NCBI RefSeq assembly: GCF_014648775.1
Contig: NZ_BMRT01000003.1
Location: 434,001-498,000 of the forward strand
Reading direction: 5' to 3'
DNA length: 64,000 nucleotides
Origin: Streptomyces abikoensis
Lineage (GTDB): Bacteria; Actinomycetota; Actinomycetes; Streptomycetales; Streptomycetaceae
Shown here: positions 32,599 to 41,220 of the stretch, in pieces
How positions within the stretch are numbered: the stretch's first letter is position 1
Layout of the letters: each line of letters begins with the position of its first letter
The notes under the pieces: generated by a model
Seen by the model: only the letters and a program-made list of their open reading frames with translations
Database searches by the model: none
Told to the model about the DNA's origin: nothing
Position numbers and translations under genes: made by a program

Positions 32599-33741
32599 TC
32601 AGCGGAGTCCCAGGCGCCAGAGCGAGGTGACCTCGGCGGATCGGGCGGCGTGCAGGGGGTCGTCCGGGTCGCTCGCCCGTGAGTGCCGCGGCGCGATGTC
32701 CAGTCGGCCCAGGACCTGCAGCCCGGAGCGGTCGATGAGCTCCAGCAGGTCCTCACGGGTCCGCAGGCCGAGGTGCTCGGCGAGGTCCGAGAGGATCAGC
32801 CAGCCCTCGCCGCCCGGCTCGAGGTGCCGGGGCAGCAGCCGGAGGAACTCGCGCAGCATGCGGCCACCCGGGTCGTACACCGCCGATTCCAGCGCGGAGG
32901 TGGGCTTGGCCGGCAGCCACGGCGGGTTGCACACCACGAGCGAGGCGCGGCCCGACGCGGGGAACAGGTCCGCCTCGACCACCCGTACCCGGTCGGCCAG
33001 GCCCAGCCGGGCGATGTTGTCCTCCGCGCAGGCCAGGGCGCGCGGGTTCTGGTCCGTGGCGACGACGCTGCCGACCCCGCGCCGGGCGAGCACCGCCGCG
33101 AGGACGCCCGAGCCCGTACCGATGTCGAACGCCACCGACCGCGCGGGGTCCCCGGGCGGCAGGGGCGCCTGCGCCACCAGGTCGACGTACTCCCCGCGCA
33201 CCGGGGAGAAGACGCCGTAGTACGGGTGGATCCTCGCGCCGAGGGCGGGCACCTCGACGCCCTTGCGCCGCCACTCGTGCGCTCCGATCATGCCCAGCAG
33301 GGACACCAGCGAGCAGACGAACGGCCGGTCGAGAGGGCAGCCGGCCCCGGCGCAGGCCTCGCGGACGTCCGGGGCGCGCCGCAGGTCGGCCACGGCGCCC
33401 GCGTCCAGCCGGATCAGGAGGCTGCCGAGGATGCGGGCGCGCAGCGCGCGGGCCTGGCGGTGCTGGTTGAAGGCGATGGCGGGGTCGTCCGCGAACCGGC
33501 GTCGCTTGCGGTCGGCCCGGCGGCCCATCGCCGACAGCAGCTGGCGGGCGTTCTGGAAGTCACCGGTCCACAGGATCGCGGTGCCTTCGGAGGCCATGCG
33601 GTAGGCGGTGTCCGCCTTGAGCCGGTCGTCGGCGACGACGACGGTGCGCGGCGGCGGGGCGGCGTTCTCCGCGTACCACAGCGCGGAGTGGGCGAGACCC
33701 TTGGCGTCAGTCCAGGTGATCTCGTGCTCAACGTTCGTCAT
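32599..33741 (-). CDS. SAM-dependent methyltransferase with NPPW motif (PrmC/HemK or RsmC-like)
   Basis: 380 residues. The C-terminal half is a class I methyltransferase: VAFDIGTGSGVLAAVLARRG, VVATDQNPRALACAEDNI and LVVCNPPWLPAKPTSALE. The NPPW tetrad is typical of enzymes that methylate amide or ring nitrogens (PrmC, RsmC, TrmN6) rather than hydroxyls. The N-terminal half (1-190) is unfamiliar and contains TVVVADDRLKADTAYRMASE and GTAILWTGDFQNARQLLSAM. I chose the ATG at 33741; a start 12 codons upstream is possible. It is between the oxygenase and the exporter but has its own terminator, so membership in the pathway is uncertain. Confidence 0.75.
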   Translation of the reverse strand: MTNVEHEITWTDAKGLAHSALWYAENAAPPPRTVVVADDRLKADTAYRMASEGTAILWTGDFQNARQLLSAMGRRADRKRRRFADDPAIAFNQHRQARALRARILGSLLIRLDAGAVADLRRAPDVREACAGAGCPLDRPFVCSLVSLLGMIGAHEWRRKGVEVPALGARIHPYYGVFSPVRGEYVDLVAQAPLPPGDPARSVAFDIGTGSGVLAAVLARRGVGSVVATDQNPRALACAEDNIARLGLADRVRVVEADLFPASGRASLVVCNPPWLPAKPTSALESAVYDPGGRMLREFLRLLPRHLEPGGEGWLILSDLAEHLGLRTREDLLELIDRSGLQVLGRLDIAPRHSRASDPDDPLHAARSAEVTSLWRLGLR

Positions 33742-33870
33742 CAGGCCCTGTTTTCCCCTCGCCACCGACCGATCCACCCTACCTGACCTGCCCGGACGTT
33801 CCCGGGTCGGCGGCCGGGCGCCGGGGTCGGCGGAGCCGTACGGGGCACGGCTCCGCCGCCGTTCCTCTCC

Positions 33871-35394
33871 TCAGTGCCCGCCCGGTCCCCGTGCCCCGGG
33901 CGGCTGCCGGAACAGGAAGAAGGCGGGCACCAGGCACACCACCATGAGCGCCAGGGAGCAGGTGAACGTCGTGGTGTAGGTGTCCGAGACGAGCTCGAGC
34001 GCCGCGCCCCGCCGGAGGGGGTCGGCGAGGGCCTCGGTGGCGACCAGCTGGCCCTGGCTGACCGGCACGTCGAACTGGTCGGCCAGCCCGGCGGCCAGCA
34101 CGATCGAGACGACCGCGGACCCGATGGCGCCGAACGCCTGCTGAATGATGTTGGCCGTGGTCGAGCCCCGCGCCACGGCGGGCCCCTCCAGCAGCTGCAG
34201 GGCGGAGGAGATGACCGGCATCATGGTGCCGCCGACGCCCAGTCCGACGACGAAGAGCCCCGGTGCCAGCACCGTCCAGTACCCGCTGCCGGGGCCGACC
34301 CGGGTGAAGACGGCGAGCCCGCTCGCGATCAGGACCAGCCCGGGGACGACCACCTTGCCCGGCCCGATCCGGTCGGCCAGCTTGCCCGCCAGCGGCATCG
34401 TCACGACGGCGCCGAGCCCCAGCGGCAGCAGTTGCACACCCGCCTCCAGCGCCGTGAGCCCGCGCACCATCAGGAAGTACGTGGGCAGCACGATCATGAC
34501 GCCGAAGAAGGAGACGCTGAAGACGGACAGGGTCGAGATGGCGATCGTGAACCGCTTGTTGCGGAACAGCCCCAGGTCCAGCAGGGGGTTCTCGACGCGG
34601 GCCGCCCGGACCGTGAATCCCGCGACCAGGGCCAGACCCAGCAGGGCGGGAATCCAGACTCCGGGGGTCACACCGCCGGCCCGAGGGATGTTCGAAATGC
34701 CGTAGAGCAGCAGCGCCACCCCCGGGGAGAGCATGAGCATGCCCAGGACGTCGAAGGCGCGGCGGGTCGGCTCGGCGTCACGGGGCAGGTACCGCAGGGT
34801 CAGCAGCAGGGCCACCAGGCCGATGGGAACGTTGAGGTAGAAGATCCAGCGCCAGCTGACGGAGTCGACGAGCCAGCCACCGAGGATGGGACCGGCCAGC
34901 GGGCCCAGCAGCATCGGCACACCGAGCAGGGACATCACCCGGCCGACCCGGCCCGGGCCCGCGGCCTTCGTCAGGATGGTCATGCCGGCGGGGGTGAGGA
35001 TGCCGCCGCCGAGCCCCTGGAGGACCCGGAAGACGATCATCGAACCCACGTTCCAGGCCAGCCCGGCCAGGACGGAGCCGGCCAGGAACAGGACGAGCGC
35101 GAAGGCGTACAGCCGCTTGGTGCCGAAGCGTTCCGCCGCCCAGCCGGTCACCGGGATGACGGTGGCCAGGGCGAGCATGTAGGCGGTGGTCACCCACTGG
35201 ATCGTGTCGAAGGACGTCTTGAATTCGACGATCAGGGTCTGGAGGGCGATGGTGACGACCGTGGTGTCCAGGATCGCCATGATCGATCCGGCGATCACCG
35301 CGGCGGCCACCTTGAGCAGTGCCCTGTCGATCTTCGTCGGATGCCCGGCCTCGCTCGCGGGCGATGATCCGACGTCGGGTTGTGTTGCTGCCAT
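33871..35394 (-). CDS. tcmA: MFS drug exporter, DHA2 (EmrB/QacA, TcmA-like) family
   Basis: 507 residues with about 14 predicted membrane helices. DHA2 features include AILDTTVVTIALQTLIVEF in helix 1, WVTTAYMLALATVIPVTGW, RVLQGLGGGILTPAGMTILT, and the antiporter motif C region LLGPLAGPILGGWLVDSVSW. TcmA of S. glaucescens is the same kind of protein and exports tetracenomycin C; this one probably exports the cluster product and gives self-resistance. The start is the ATG at 35394 with AGGAG 11 bases upstream. No TetR-type repressor gene is next to it, unlike the tcmA-tcmR pair. Confidence 0.9.
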   Translation of the reverse strand: MAATQPDVGSSPASEAGHPTKIDRALLKVAAAVIAGSIMAILDTTVVTIALQTLIVEFKTSFDTIQWVTTAYMLALATVIPVTGWAAERFGTKRLYAFALVLFLAGSVLAGLAWNVGSMIVFRVLQGLGGGILTPAGMTILTKAAGPGRVGRVMSLLGVPMLLGPLAGPILGGWLVDSVSWRWIFYLNVPIGLVALLLTLRYLPRDAEPTRRAFDVLGMLMLSPGVALLLYGISNIPRAGGVTPGVWIPALLGLALVAGFTVRAARVENPLLDLGLFRNKRFTIAISTLSVFSVSFFGVMIVLPTYFLMVRGLTALEAGVQLLPLGLGAVVTMPLAGKLADRIGPGKVVVPGLVLIASGLAVFTRVGPGSGYWTVLAPGLFVVGLGVGGTMMPVISSALQLLEGPAVARGSTTANIIQQAFGAIGSAVVSIVLAAGLADQFDVPVSQGQLVATEALADPLRRGAALELVSDTYTTTFTCSLALMVVCLVPAFFLFRQPPGARGPGGH

Positions 35395-35722
35395 GTACGG
35401 GAAGACTCCTGCGTAGATATCCCCCTCACGGGGGATGCGCGTATGCCCCAGAAGCAACCTGTGGCCGAAGCCGGGAAACTCGTGGGGAAAGGCCGCCGGG
35501 CACGCGCCGGGACGCCGAAAGCGTCGGGCCGCATGCGGGAGAAAGCTGCCTAGCGGGCGTACAGCGCATGTGCAGGAGTGACCATGGCGGCAATGTACCA
35601 CCAGAGGGAGTGTGGAACCACGCCGTCTTCGGACGGAAAAGTCCCACACCCTGAATCGAATGAATTCGGCCGGTCAGCCGTGCGTGAATTCGCCGGCTAC
35701 GGTCGAATTCCGGCCGCCGGGG
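35395..35722. other. Intergenic region between exporter and rmlC, 328 bp
   Basis: No gene found. Contents: a small perfect hairpin ATCCCCC-TCAC-GGGGGAT at 35419-35436 in the probable exporter leader; a stem CCGTC-TTCG-GACGG at 35623-35636; and three GAATTC-centred blocks (GAATTCGGCCGG at 35662, GAATTCGCCGGC at 35686, GAATTCCGGCCG at 35705) arranged as direct repeats just past the rmlC stop. The exporter promoter should be here. Confidence 0.45.
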
Positions 35723-36325
35723 TCAATCGAGCGAGGAGCCCTGGTCCATCGCGGCGCGGCAGGCCCGGTAGTCGGGGAGCAGGCCGGCCGCGCGCGCCTC
35801 GGCCAGGGAGGGGGCGGCCTCGTCGCGCGGGGACAGCACGGGTGCCACGGCGCCCCAGTCGACGGCCAGTTCGGGGTCGAAGGGGTGGACGGTGTGCTCG
35901 CGAGCCGGGTCGTACGGCTCCGAGCAGAGGTAGGACACCGTCGCGTCGTCGGTGAGCGCGCGGAAGCCGTGGCCCAGCCCCTCGGCGAGGTAGACCGCCC
36001 GGCGGTCGGTGTCGTCCAGCCGGGTGCTCTCCCAGTGGCCGTAGGTCGGCGACCCCACACGCAGGTCGACGACGACGTCCAGGACCGCGCCGCGCACGCA
36101 GGTCACGTACTTGGCCTGACCCGGTGGCACATCGGCGAAATGGATGCCGCGCACCACATCGCGGCGGGAGACGGACAGATTGGCCTGCGCCAGGCGCAAG
36201 GGGTGGCCGACCGCCTCGGCGAGCCGGTCGAAGCGGTACCACTCGGTGAACATGCCGCGGTCGTCGGTGTGGAGACGCGGCGTCACCTCCCAGGCGCCCT
36301 CGATCGTCATCCGGCGTGTCCTCAT
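35723..36325 (-). CDS. rmlC: dTDP-4-dehydrorhamnose 3,5-epimerase
   Basis: 200 residues, the usual RmlC length. Cupin-fold motifs are present: LHTDDRGMFTEWYRFD, LAQANLSVSRRDVVRGIHFA with the catalytic His, AVLDVVVDLRVGSPTYGHWE, VYLAEGLGHGFRALTDDATV, and YLCSEPYDPAREHTVHPFDP. It epimerises dTDP-4-keto-6-deoxyglucose at C-3 and C-5. I placed the start at the ATG at 36325, five bases after the rmlA stop; an ATG at 36310 (MTIEGAWEV) is an alternative. It is the second gene of a minus-strand pair with rmlA. Confidence 0.93.
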   Translation of the reverse strand: MRTRRMTIEGAWEVTPRLHTDDRGMFTEWYRFDRLAEAVGHPLRLAQANLSVSRRDVVRGIHFADVPPGQAKYVTCVRGAVLDVVVDLRVGSPTYGHWESTRLDDTDRRAVYLAEGLGHGFRALTDDATVSYLCSEPYDPAREHTVHPFDPELAVDWGAVAPVLSPRDEAAPSLAEARAAGLLPDYRACRAAMDQGSSLD

Positions 36326-36330
36326 GGGCT

Positions 36331-37209
36331 TCACCGCTCCTGGTGTGCGTCGTCGAGCAGATCGAGCAGGTACCGGCCGTACCCGCTCTTGAGCAGGGGG
36401 CGGCTCAGTTCGCGCAGTTGGTGGTCGTCGATGAGGCCGCACCGCCACGCGACCTCCTCCACGCAACCGATCTTGTAGCCCTGGCGCTCCTCTATCACCC
36501 GTACGTACTCGGAGGCCTGGACGAGCGCGGGGAACGTCCCGGTGTCCAGCCAGACGGTGCCCCGGTCGAGCACGGTCGCGCTCAGCGCACCACGGTGCAG
36601 GTACTCCTCGTTGACCGCCGTGATCTCCAGCTCTCCCCGGGCGCTCGGGCGCAGGGCCGCCGCGATCTCCACGACGTCGTTGTCGTAGAAGTACAGCCCG
36701 GCGGCGGCGTACCGGGATCTCGGCCTGGCCGGCTTCTCCTCGATGGAGACGACCGAGCCCTCGTCGTCGAACTCGACGACGCCGTACGCCGTGGGATCGG
36801 ACACCGGATAGGCGAAGATCCGGCCACCCTTGATGTCGGTGTACCGGCGGAGCCGGGTGCCCAGCCCCCCGCCGTGGAAGATGTTGTCACCGAGGATCAG
36901 GGCCACCGGTCCGTCACCGATGAAGTCGGCTCCGAGCACGAAGGCCTGGGCGATCCCCTCGGGGCGCTCCTGGGCCGTGTAGCTCAGCCGCAGGCCGAGG
37001 TGCGAACCGTCACCGAGCAGGCGCCGGAACTGCTCCTGCTCCTCCGGGGTGGTGATCACCAGGATCTCGCTGATCCCCGCCATCATCAGCGTGGTCAACG
37101 GGTAGTAGATCATGGGTTTGTCGAACACCGGCATGAGTTGTTTGGACACCGCTCGGGTGACCGGCCAGAGCCGGGAGCCGGTCCCGCCGGCCAGAAGGAT
37201 GCCGCGCAT
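36331..37209 (-). CDS. rmlA: Glucose-1-phosphate thymidylyltransferase
   Basis: 292 residues. The nucleotidyltransferase signature is [20 protein letters not shown] followed by [20 protein letters not shown]. Later motifs are [33 protein letters not shown] and [20 protein letters not shown]. It makes dTDP-glucose from glucose-1-phosphate and dTTP, the first step towards dTDP-L-rhamnose. The ATG at 37209 fits the family's N-terminus exactly, although no clear ribosome site precedes it, so it may be read from a short leader. It is divergent from rmlB. Confidence 0.95.
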   Translation of the reverse strand: MRGILLAGGTGSRLWPVTRAVSKQLMPVFDKPMIYYPLTTLMMAGISEILVITTPEEQEQFRRLLGDGSHLGLRLSYTAQERPEGIAQAFVLGADFIGDGPVALILGDNIFHGGGLGTRLRRYTDIKGGRIFAYPVSDPTAYGVVEFDDEGSVVSIEEKPARPRSRYAAAGLYFYDNDVVEIAAALRPSARGELEITAVNEEYLHRGALSATVLDRGTVWLDTGTFPALVQASEYVRVIEERQGYKIGCVEEVAWRCGLIDDHQLRELSRPLLKSGYGRYLLDLLDDAHQER

Positions 37210-37379
37210 CGATGTCTGCGGACCGGCGGCTCGCGCCTCGGCCCGCTGCCCCCCTTCGACTGAGCTTGAGTTCCCCTCACCTCCGTGACCGGGCACGGGG
37301 GCACAAGGCAACTTTCACTTGCATCACTCCAGTCATATCACTATCGCAAGTCACAGCAGCCCCAGTACGGTTGGCGATC
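37210..37379. promoter_or_regulatory. Divergent promoter region rmlA / rmlB, 170 bp
   Basis: This short, relatively AT-rich space (especially 37305-37375) must carry both promoters. CTTGC near 37317 and GCAAG near 37346 are inverted copies flanking CATATCACTATC. Neither rmlA nor rmlB has a strong ribosome site, so leaderless or short-leader messages are possible. Confidence 0.45.
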
Positions 37380-38369
37380 ATGCGCCTACTCGTCACCGGC
37401 GGAGCCGGCTTCATCGGGTCGGAATTCGTCCGGTCCTCGCTCTTGACACATGACGCCGATATGCGGGACGTGCGGATCACCGTCCTGGACAAACTGACCT
37501 ACGCCGGTGTGCGGGCCAACCTCGCCCCCGTGGCGGACCACCCCCACCACTCCTTCGTCCACGGCGACATCTGCGACACCGACCTGGTCGAGCAGGTGAT
37601 GCCCGGTCACGACGCCGTCGTCCACTTCGCCGCCGAGTCCCACGTCGACCGGTCCATAGCGGGCTCCGGACCGTTCGTGACGACCAATGTGCAGGGCACC
37701 CAGGTGCTGCTGGACGCGGCCGCCCGGCACGGTGTCGGCCGTTTCCTGCACGTCTCGACGGACGAGGTGTACGGCTCGATCCCGTCCGGCTCATGGACGG
37801 AGGAGTCCCCCCTCGCGCCCAACTCGCCCTACGCGGCCTCCAAGGCCGCCTCCGACCTGCTCGCCCTCGCCTACCACCGGACCCATGGCATGGACGTCGT
37901 GGTGACCCGCTGCTCCAACAACTACGGCCCGTACCAGTTCCCCGAGAAGGCCGTCCCGCTCTTCCTGTCCAACCTGCTGAACGGAAAGAAGGTCCCGCTG
38001 TACGGCGACGGGCGCAACGTCCGCGACTGGCTGCACGTGTCGGACCACTGCCACGGCATCCGGCTGGCCCTGCGCCACGGCCGGGCCGGCGAGGTCTACC
38101 ACATCGGCGGCGGCACCGAGCTGACGAACTGGGAACTGGTGGACATGCTCTTGCTGGCGACGGGGGCGGGTTGGGACATGGTCGAGCACGTCCCGGACCG
38201 CCTGGGGCACGACCTGCGGTACTCCCTGGCCTGCGACAAGGCCCGCCGGGAACTGGGCTACGCCCCGCGCGTGCCCTTCGAGCAGGGGCTGAAGGACACC
38301 ATCGCCTGGTACCTGGACCACCGTGACTGGTGGGAGGCGCTCACGGCGAAGGCGGCGGTCCGGTCATGA
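37380..38369 (+). CDS. rmlB: dTDP-glucose 4,6-dehydratase
   Basis: 329 residues of the extended short-chain dehydrogenase family. The NAD site is RLLVTGGAGFIGSEFVRSSL, the catalytic Thr/Asp-Glu region is in HVSTDEVYGSIPSGSWTE, and Tyr/Lys are in SPYAASKAASDLLALAY. SNNYGPYQFPEKAVPLFLSN and WLHVSDHCHGI are family signatures. It converts dTDP-glucose to dTDP-4-keto-6-deoxyglucose. The ATG at 37380 fits the family start. The stop overlaps rmlD (ATGA). Confidence 0.95.
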   Translation: MRLLVTGGAGFIGSEFVRSSLLTHDADMRDVRITVLDKLTYAGVRANLAPVADHPHHSFVHGDICDTDLVEQVMPGHDAVVHFAAESHVDRSIAGSGPFVTTNVQGTQVLLDAAARHGVGRFLHVSTDEVYGSIPSGSWTEESPLAPNSPYAASKAASDLLALAYHRTHGMDVVVTRCSNNYGPYQFPEKAVPLFLSNLLNGKKVPLYGDGRNVRDWLHVSDHCHGIRLALRHGRAGEVYHIGGGTELTNWELVDMLLLATGAGWDMVEHVPDRLGHDLRYSLACDKARRELGYAPRVPFEQGLKDTIAWYLDHRDWWEALTAKAAVRS

Positions 38370-39289
38370 CTCCCGAAGAGCGCACCCCGCACACGCGCCG
38401 CGTCAGGTGGCTCGTGACCGGAGCGGCGGGCAAGCTCGGGCAGGACCTCCTCGCGGTCCTCGGCACGGACCCCACCGCCGAGGTGACCGGACTGCGCCGC
38501 ACGGAACTCGACATCACCGACGCCGCCGCCGTGCGCGAGGCCGTCGCCGGCCACGACATCGTGGTCAACGCCGCCGCGTGGACCGACGTCGACGGCGCGG
38601 AAGCCTCGGAAGCCGCCGCGACAGCGGTGAACGGCACCGGCGTTCGTCATCTCGCCGACGCCTGCGGGAGGGTGGGGGCCCGGCTGCTCCAGGTGTCGAC
38701 CGACTACGTCTTCTCCGGCGAGGCCCGGACCCCGTACGGCGAGGACGCCGCCACCGCGCCGGTGAACGCCTACGGTCGCGGCAAGCTGGCCGGAGAGCGC
38801 GCGGTCGTCGGGCTCCTGCCCGACGCCGGTTACGTCGTCCGCACGTCCTGGCTCTACGGGGAGCACGGCCGCGACTTCGTCACCACCGTCCTGGAGCTCG
38901 CCGAAACGAGGGACACCCTGGACGTGGTCGACGACCAGCACGGTCAGCCGACCTGGTCCTACGCGGTGGCCGAGCGGCTCGCCCTCCTGGGCGGCGCCGC
39001 GCTGGCGGGCACCGCCCCGCCCGGGATCTACCACGCCACCGCGGGGGGCCGGACCACCTGGATGGGCCTCGCCCGGACCGTCTTCGAGCTGGCCGGCCTC
39101 GACCCGCGGCGCGTCCGCCCCACCACCTCGGCCGCCTACGCGCGACCCGCTCCCCGTCCCGCCTTCAGCGTGCTCGGCCACGAACGATGGGCGGCGGCCG
39201 GCCTTCCGCCCATGCCGCACTGGCGGACCTCGCTCGAGGAAGCCCTGCGCCGGCCCGCCTTCAGAGCGCTCACGACACCTGGTCAGTAG
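38366..39289 (+). CDS. rmlD: dTDP-4-dehydrorhamnose reductase
   Basis: 307 residues. The Rossmann start is RWLVTGAAGKLGQDLLAVLG, followed by ELDITDAAAVREAV, VVNAAAWTDVDGAEASEAAA, LLQVSTDYVFSGEARTPYGE and the catalytic Tyr-Lys pair in NAYGRGKLAGERAV. It reduces the 4-keto group to give dTDP-L-rhamnose, the predicted donor for the cluster glycosyltransferase. Its start overlaps rmlB, so the two are coupled. It marks the right edge of the polyketide cluster. Confidence 0.94.
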   Translation: MTPEERTPHTRRVRWLVTGAAGKLGQDLLAVLGTDPTAEVTGLRRTELDITDAAAVREAVAGHDIVVNAAAWTDVDGAEASEAAATAVNGTGVRHLADACGRVGARLLQVSTDYVFSGEARTPYGEDAATAPVNAYGRGKLAGERAVVGLLPDAGYVVRTSWLYGEHGRDFVTTVLELAETRDTLDVVDDQHGQPTWSYAVAERLALLGGAALAGTAPPGIYHATAGGRTTWMGLARTVFELAGLDPRRVRPTTSAAYARPAPRPAFSVLGHERWAAAGLPPMPHWRTSLEEALRRPAFRALTTPGQ

Positions 39290-39381
39290 TGGCGCCCCGC
39301 ACGTCACACTGACAAAAGTCACGGCCGCTCGAGGACGCTTCGCTCTGCTGCCGGGGCGGGTCCTCCCGTGAGTCTGTACCC

Positions 39382-40077
39382 ATGCAGACACTCACCCCCG
39401 CCCCCGCCCCCGCCGCCCCCGCGCCCGCCGGGGAGGGCCGGGCCCTGGCGCAGAGCCTGACGCCGCTGGTCGTGGACGCCGTGGTGCCCATGGCCGGGTA
39501 CTACGTCCTGACCGACGGTTTCGGCATGGGCACCGTCGCCGCCCTCGCCTGGACGAGCGTCCTCCCGGCGGCGCGCTCGCTCTGGTCGGTCGTCAAGGAC
39601 CGCCGGCTCAACGCGCTCGCCACCCTGATGCTCGTCGTCAACGCCATCGGCCTGGCGATGAGCGCTGTCACGGGCGACGCCCGGCTGATGCTCGCCAAGG
39701 ACAGCGCCGGCAGCGGGATGATCGGGGCGGGCGTGCTGGTCTCCGTGCTCGCCGGGCGTCCGATGATGACCGCGGGCCTCAAGCCGTGGATCACCAAGGG
39801 CGGCGACCCCGCGAAGACCGCCGCGTGGGAGCGGCTCTCGCGTGAATCCGCGCGCTTCCGCCGCGCCGAGCGCCGCTTCTCCCTCGTGTGGGGCACCGCC
39901 CTGCTGGCCGAGTCGGTCTCCCGGGTGGTCGCGGCGTACACCCTGCCCGCGCACACGGTGGTGTGGCTGGGCAACGTGCTCGCGGGGGCGGCGGTGGTCC
40001 TCGCGATCGTGATGACGGGATGGCTGGCCGTGGACCCGATGGAGAAGATGGTGGAGGCGGAGGTCCGGTCCCGCTAG
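39382..40077 (+). CDS. VC0807-like integral membrane protein
   Basis: 231 residues. A proline/alanine-rich N-terminus (TPAPAPAAPAPAGEGR) precedes about six hydrophobic helices, for example LVVDAVVPMAGYYVLTDGFG, LNALATLMLVVNAIGLAMSA, GAGVLVSVLAG and VVWLGNVLAGAAVVLAIVMT. This arrangement is seen in the VC0807 family of actinobacterial membrane proteins, whose function is unknown. It is a monocistronic gene 92 bases after rmlD; nothing links it to the polyketide pathway. Confidence 0.75.
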   Translation: MQTLTPAPAPAAPAPAGEGRALAQSLTPLVVDAVVPMAGYYVLTDGFGMGTVAALAWTSVLPAARSLWSVVKDRRLNALATLMLVVNAIGLAMSAVTGDARLMLAKDSAGSGMIGAGVLVSVLAGRPMMTAGLKPWITKGGDPAKTAAWERLSRESARFRRAERRFSLVWGTALLAESVSRVVAAYTLPAHTVVWLGNVLAGAAVVLAIVMTGWLAVDPMEKMVEAEVRSR

Positions 40078-40143
40078 GGGCAACGGTGCATCCCCGCGAC
40101 GCGTGCCGTTCAAGTACGCGACGCCGCCCCGCCACCGGCCGTC

Positions 40144-40785
40144 GTGAGCATGCCACGCATGAGCGAAACGATCACGGCCCGCCGAGCCGCCGCGACCGTC
40201 GTGGCCGCCGTCGCGCTGGTCATGGCGGGTACGGCCGCCACCCCCGCCGAGGCGGCCACCGCGCGGACGTCCGGCACCGCCGGCCTCAAGGGCATCGACC
40301 ACGACGCGTGGATCCGCGACGTCCGGGCGGTCGTCGACCGGGCCGAGCCCTACGTCGCCGAGCGCGCCGCGCACGCGGACGGGCGGAAGCAGGCCGTCGT
40401 CCTCGACATCGACAACACCTCGCTGGAGACGGACTTCCACTGGGCCACCGTGCCCACGCCCGCCGTCGCGCCCGTCCTGGAGCTCGCGCGCTTCGCGCAC
40501 GAGCGCGGGGCGGCCGTCTTCTTCGTCACCGCGCGCCCCGGCGTGCTCACCCCGGCCACGGAGTGGAACCTGCGCAAGGTCGGCTACCCCGTCGACGGCC
40601 TGTACGTGCGGCACCTCCCGGACCTCTTCCAGGACGTGAGCACGTACAAGACCGCCAAGCGGGCGGAGATCGAGGCCAAGGGCTACACGATCGTCGCCAA
40701 CATCGGGAACAACACCACCGACCTCGTCGGCGGGCACGCGGAGCGGACCTTCAAGCTGCCGGACTACGACGGCAAGCTCTCCTGA
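40144..40785 (+). CDS. Secreted HAD family class B-type acid phosphatase
   Basis: 213 residues. A signal peptide (AAATVVAAVALVMAGTAATP then AEA) is followed by a HAD domain whose nucleophile motif is VVLDIDNTSLETDF. Motif II is in AAVFFVTARPGVLTPATEWN, the conserved Lys in YKTAKRAEIEAKGY, and a GNNTTDL motif stands in the acidic position. These are features of acid phosphatase/LppC-type HAD enzymes that act outside the membrane. GTG at 40144 is used here; ATGs at 40150 and 40159 are also possible. The natural phosphoester is unknown. Confidence 0.83.
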   Translation: MSMPRMSETITARRAAATVVAAVALVMAGTAATPAEAATARTSGTAGLKGIDHDAWIRDVRAVVDRAEPYVAERAAHADGRKQAVVLDIDNTSLETDFHWATVPTPAVAPVLELARFAHERGAAVFFVTARPGVLTPATEWNLRKVGYPVDGLYVRHLPDLFQDVSTYKTAKRAEIEAKGYTIVANIGNNTTDLVGGHAERTFKLPDYDGKLS

Positions 40786-40809
40786 AGCCCCACGGGAACG
40801 CGGGCGCCC

Positions 40810-41070
40810 TCAGCGCCGCTTCCGGCGGTCGTACCAGGCGATGCCCAGGGCCGCCAGGACGATCTGGACCACCCAGACGAGCCAGGTGATGCCCTTGGTG
40901 TCGTAGAGACCGAGCGGATGAGAGATGAGGGCGCCCACGAAGGCCGCCACGATGCCGATGACGACCGTCATCACGACGCCCACGTGCTGACGGCCCGGAA
41001 CGACCAGCCGGCCCAGGACACCGATGAACGCGCCGATCACGATCGCACTGACGATTCCCGAGATTTCCAT
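40810..41070 (-). CDS. GlsB/YeaQ/YmgE family stress-response membrane protein
   Basis: 86 residues with three hydrophobic helices: ISGIVSAIVIGAFIGVLGRL, VVMTVVIGIVAAFVGALISH and WLVWVVQIVLAALGIAWYD, ending in DRRKRR. This is the transglycosylase-associated (GlsB/YeaQ/YmgE) family of small stress proteins. The ATG at 41070 has a strong AAGGGGGAGG ribosome site. It is convergent with the phosphatase gene. Confidence 0.87.
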   Translation of the reverse strand: MEISGIVSAIVIGAFIGVLGRLVVPGRQHVGVVMTVVIGIVAAFVGALISHPLGLYDTKGITWLVWVVQIVLAALGIAWYDRRKRR

Positions 41071-41220
41071 GTCCTCCCCCTTGTGACCGGTTCCTGTCGG
41101 TACCACCCTGCCCATCCCACGACGGGTGCATGTCGGACCGCCCACCCGGCGCGATGCCTAGACTGGGGCCTTCCGGGCGTGCGGACCGCCGGGGGAAATC
41201 ACGGGGATGGGAGAGCGACA

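Noticed and set aside
35623..35636. CCGTC-TTCG-GACGG hairpin as a terminator of rmlC
   Set aside because: Only a five-base stem, 87 bases past the rmlC stop, and no U-run on the minus strand; not strong enough.
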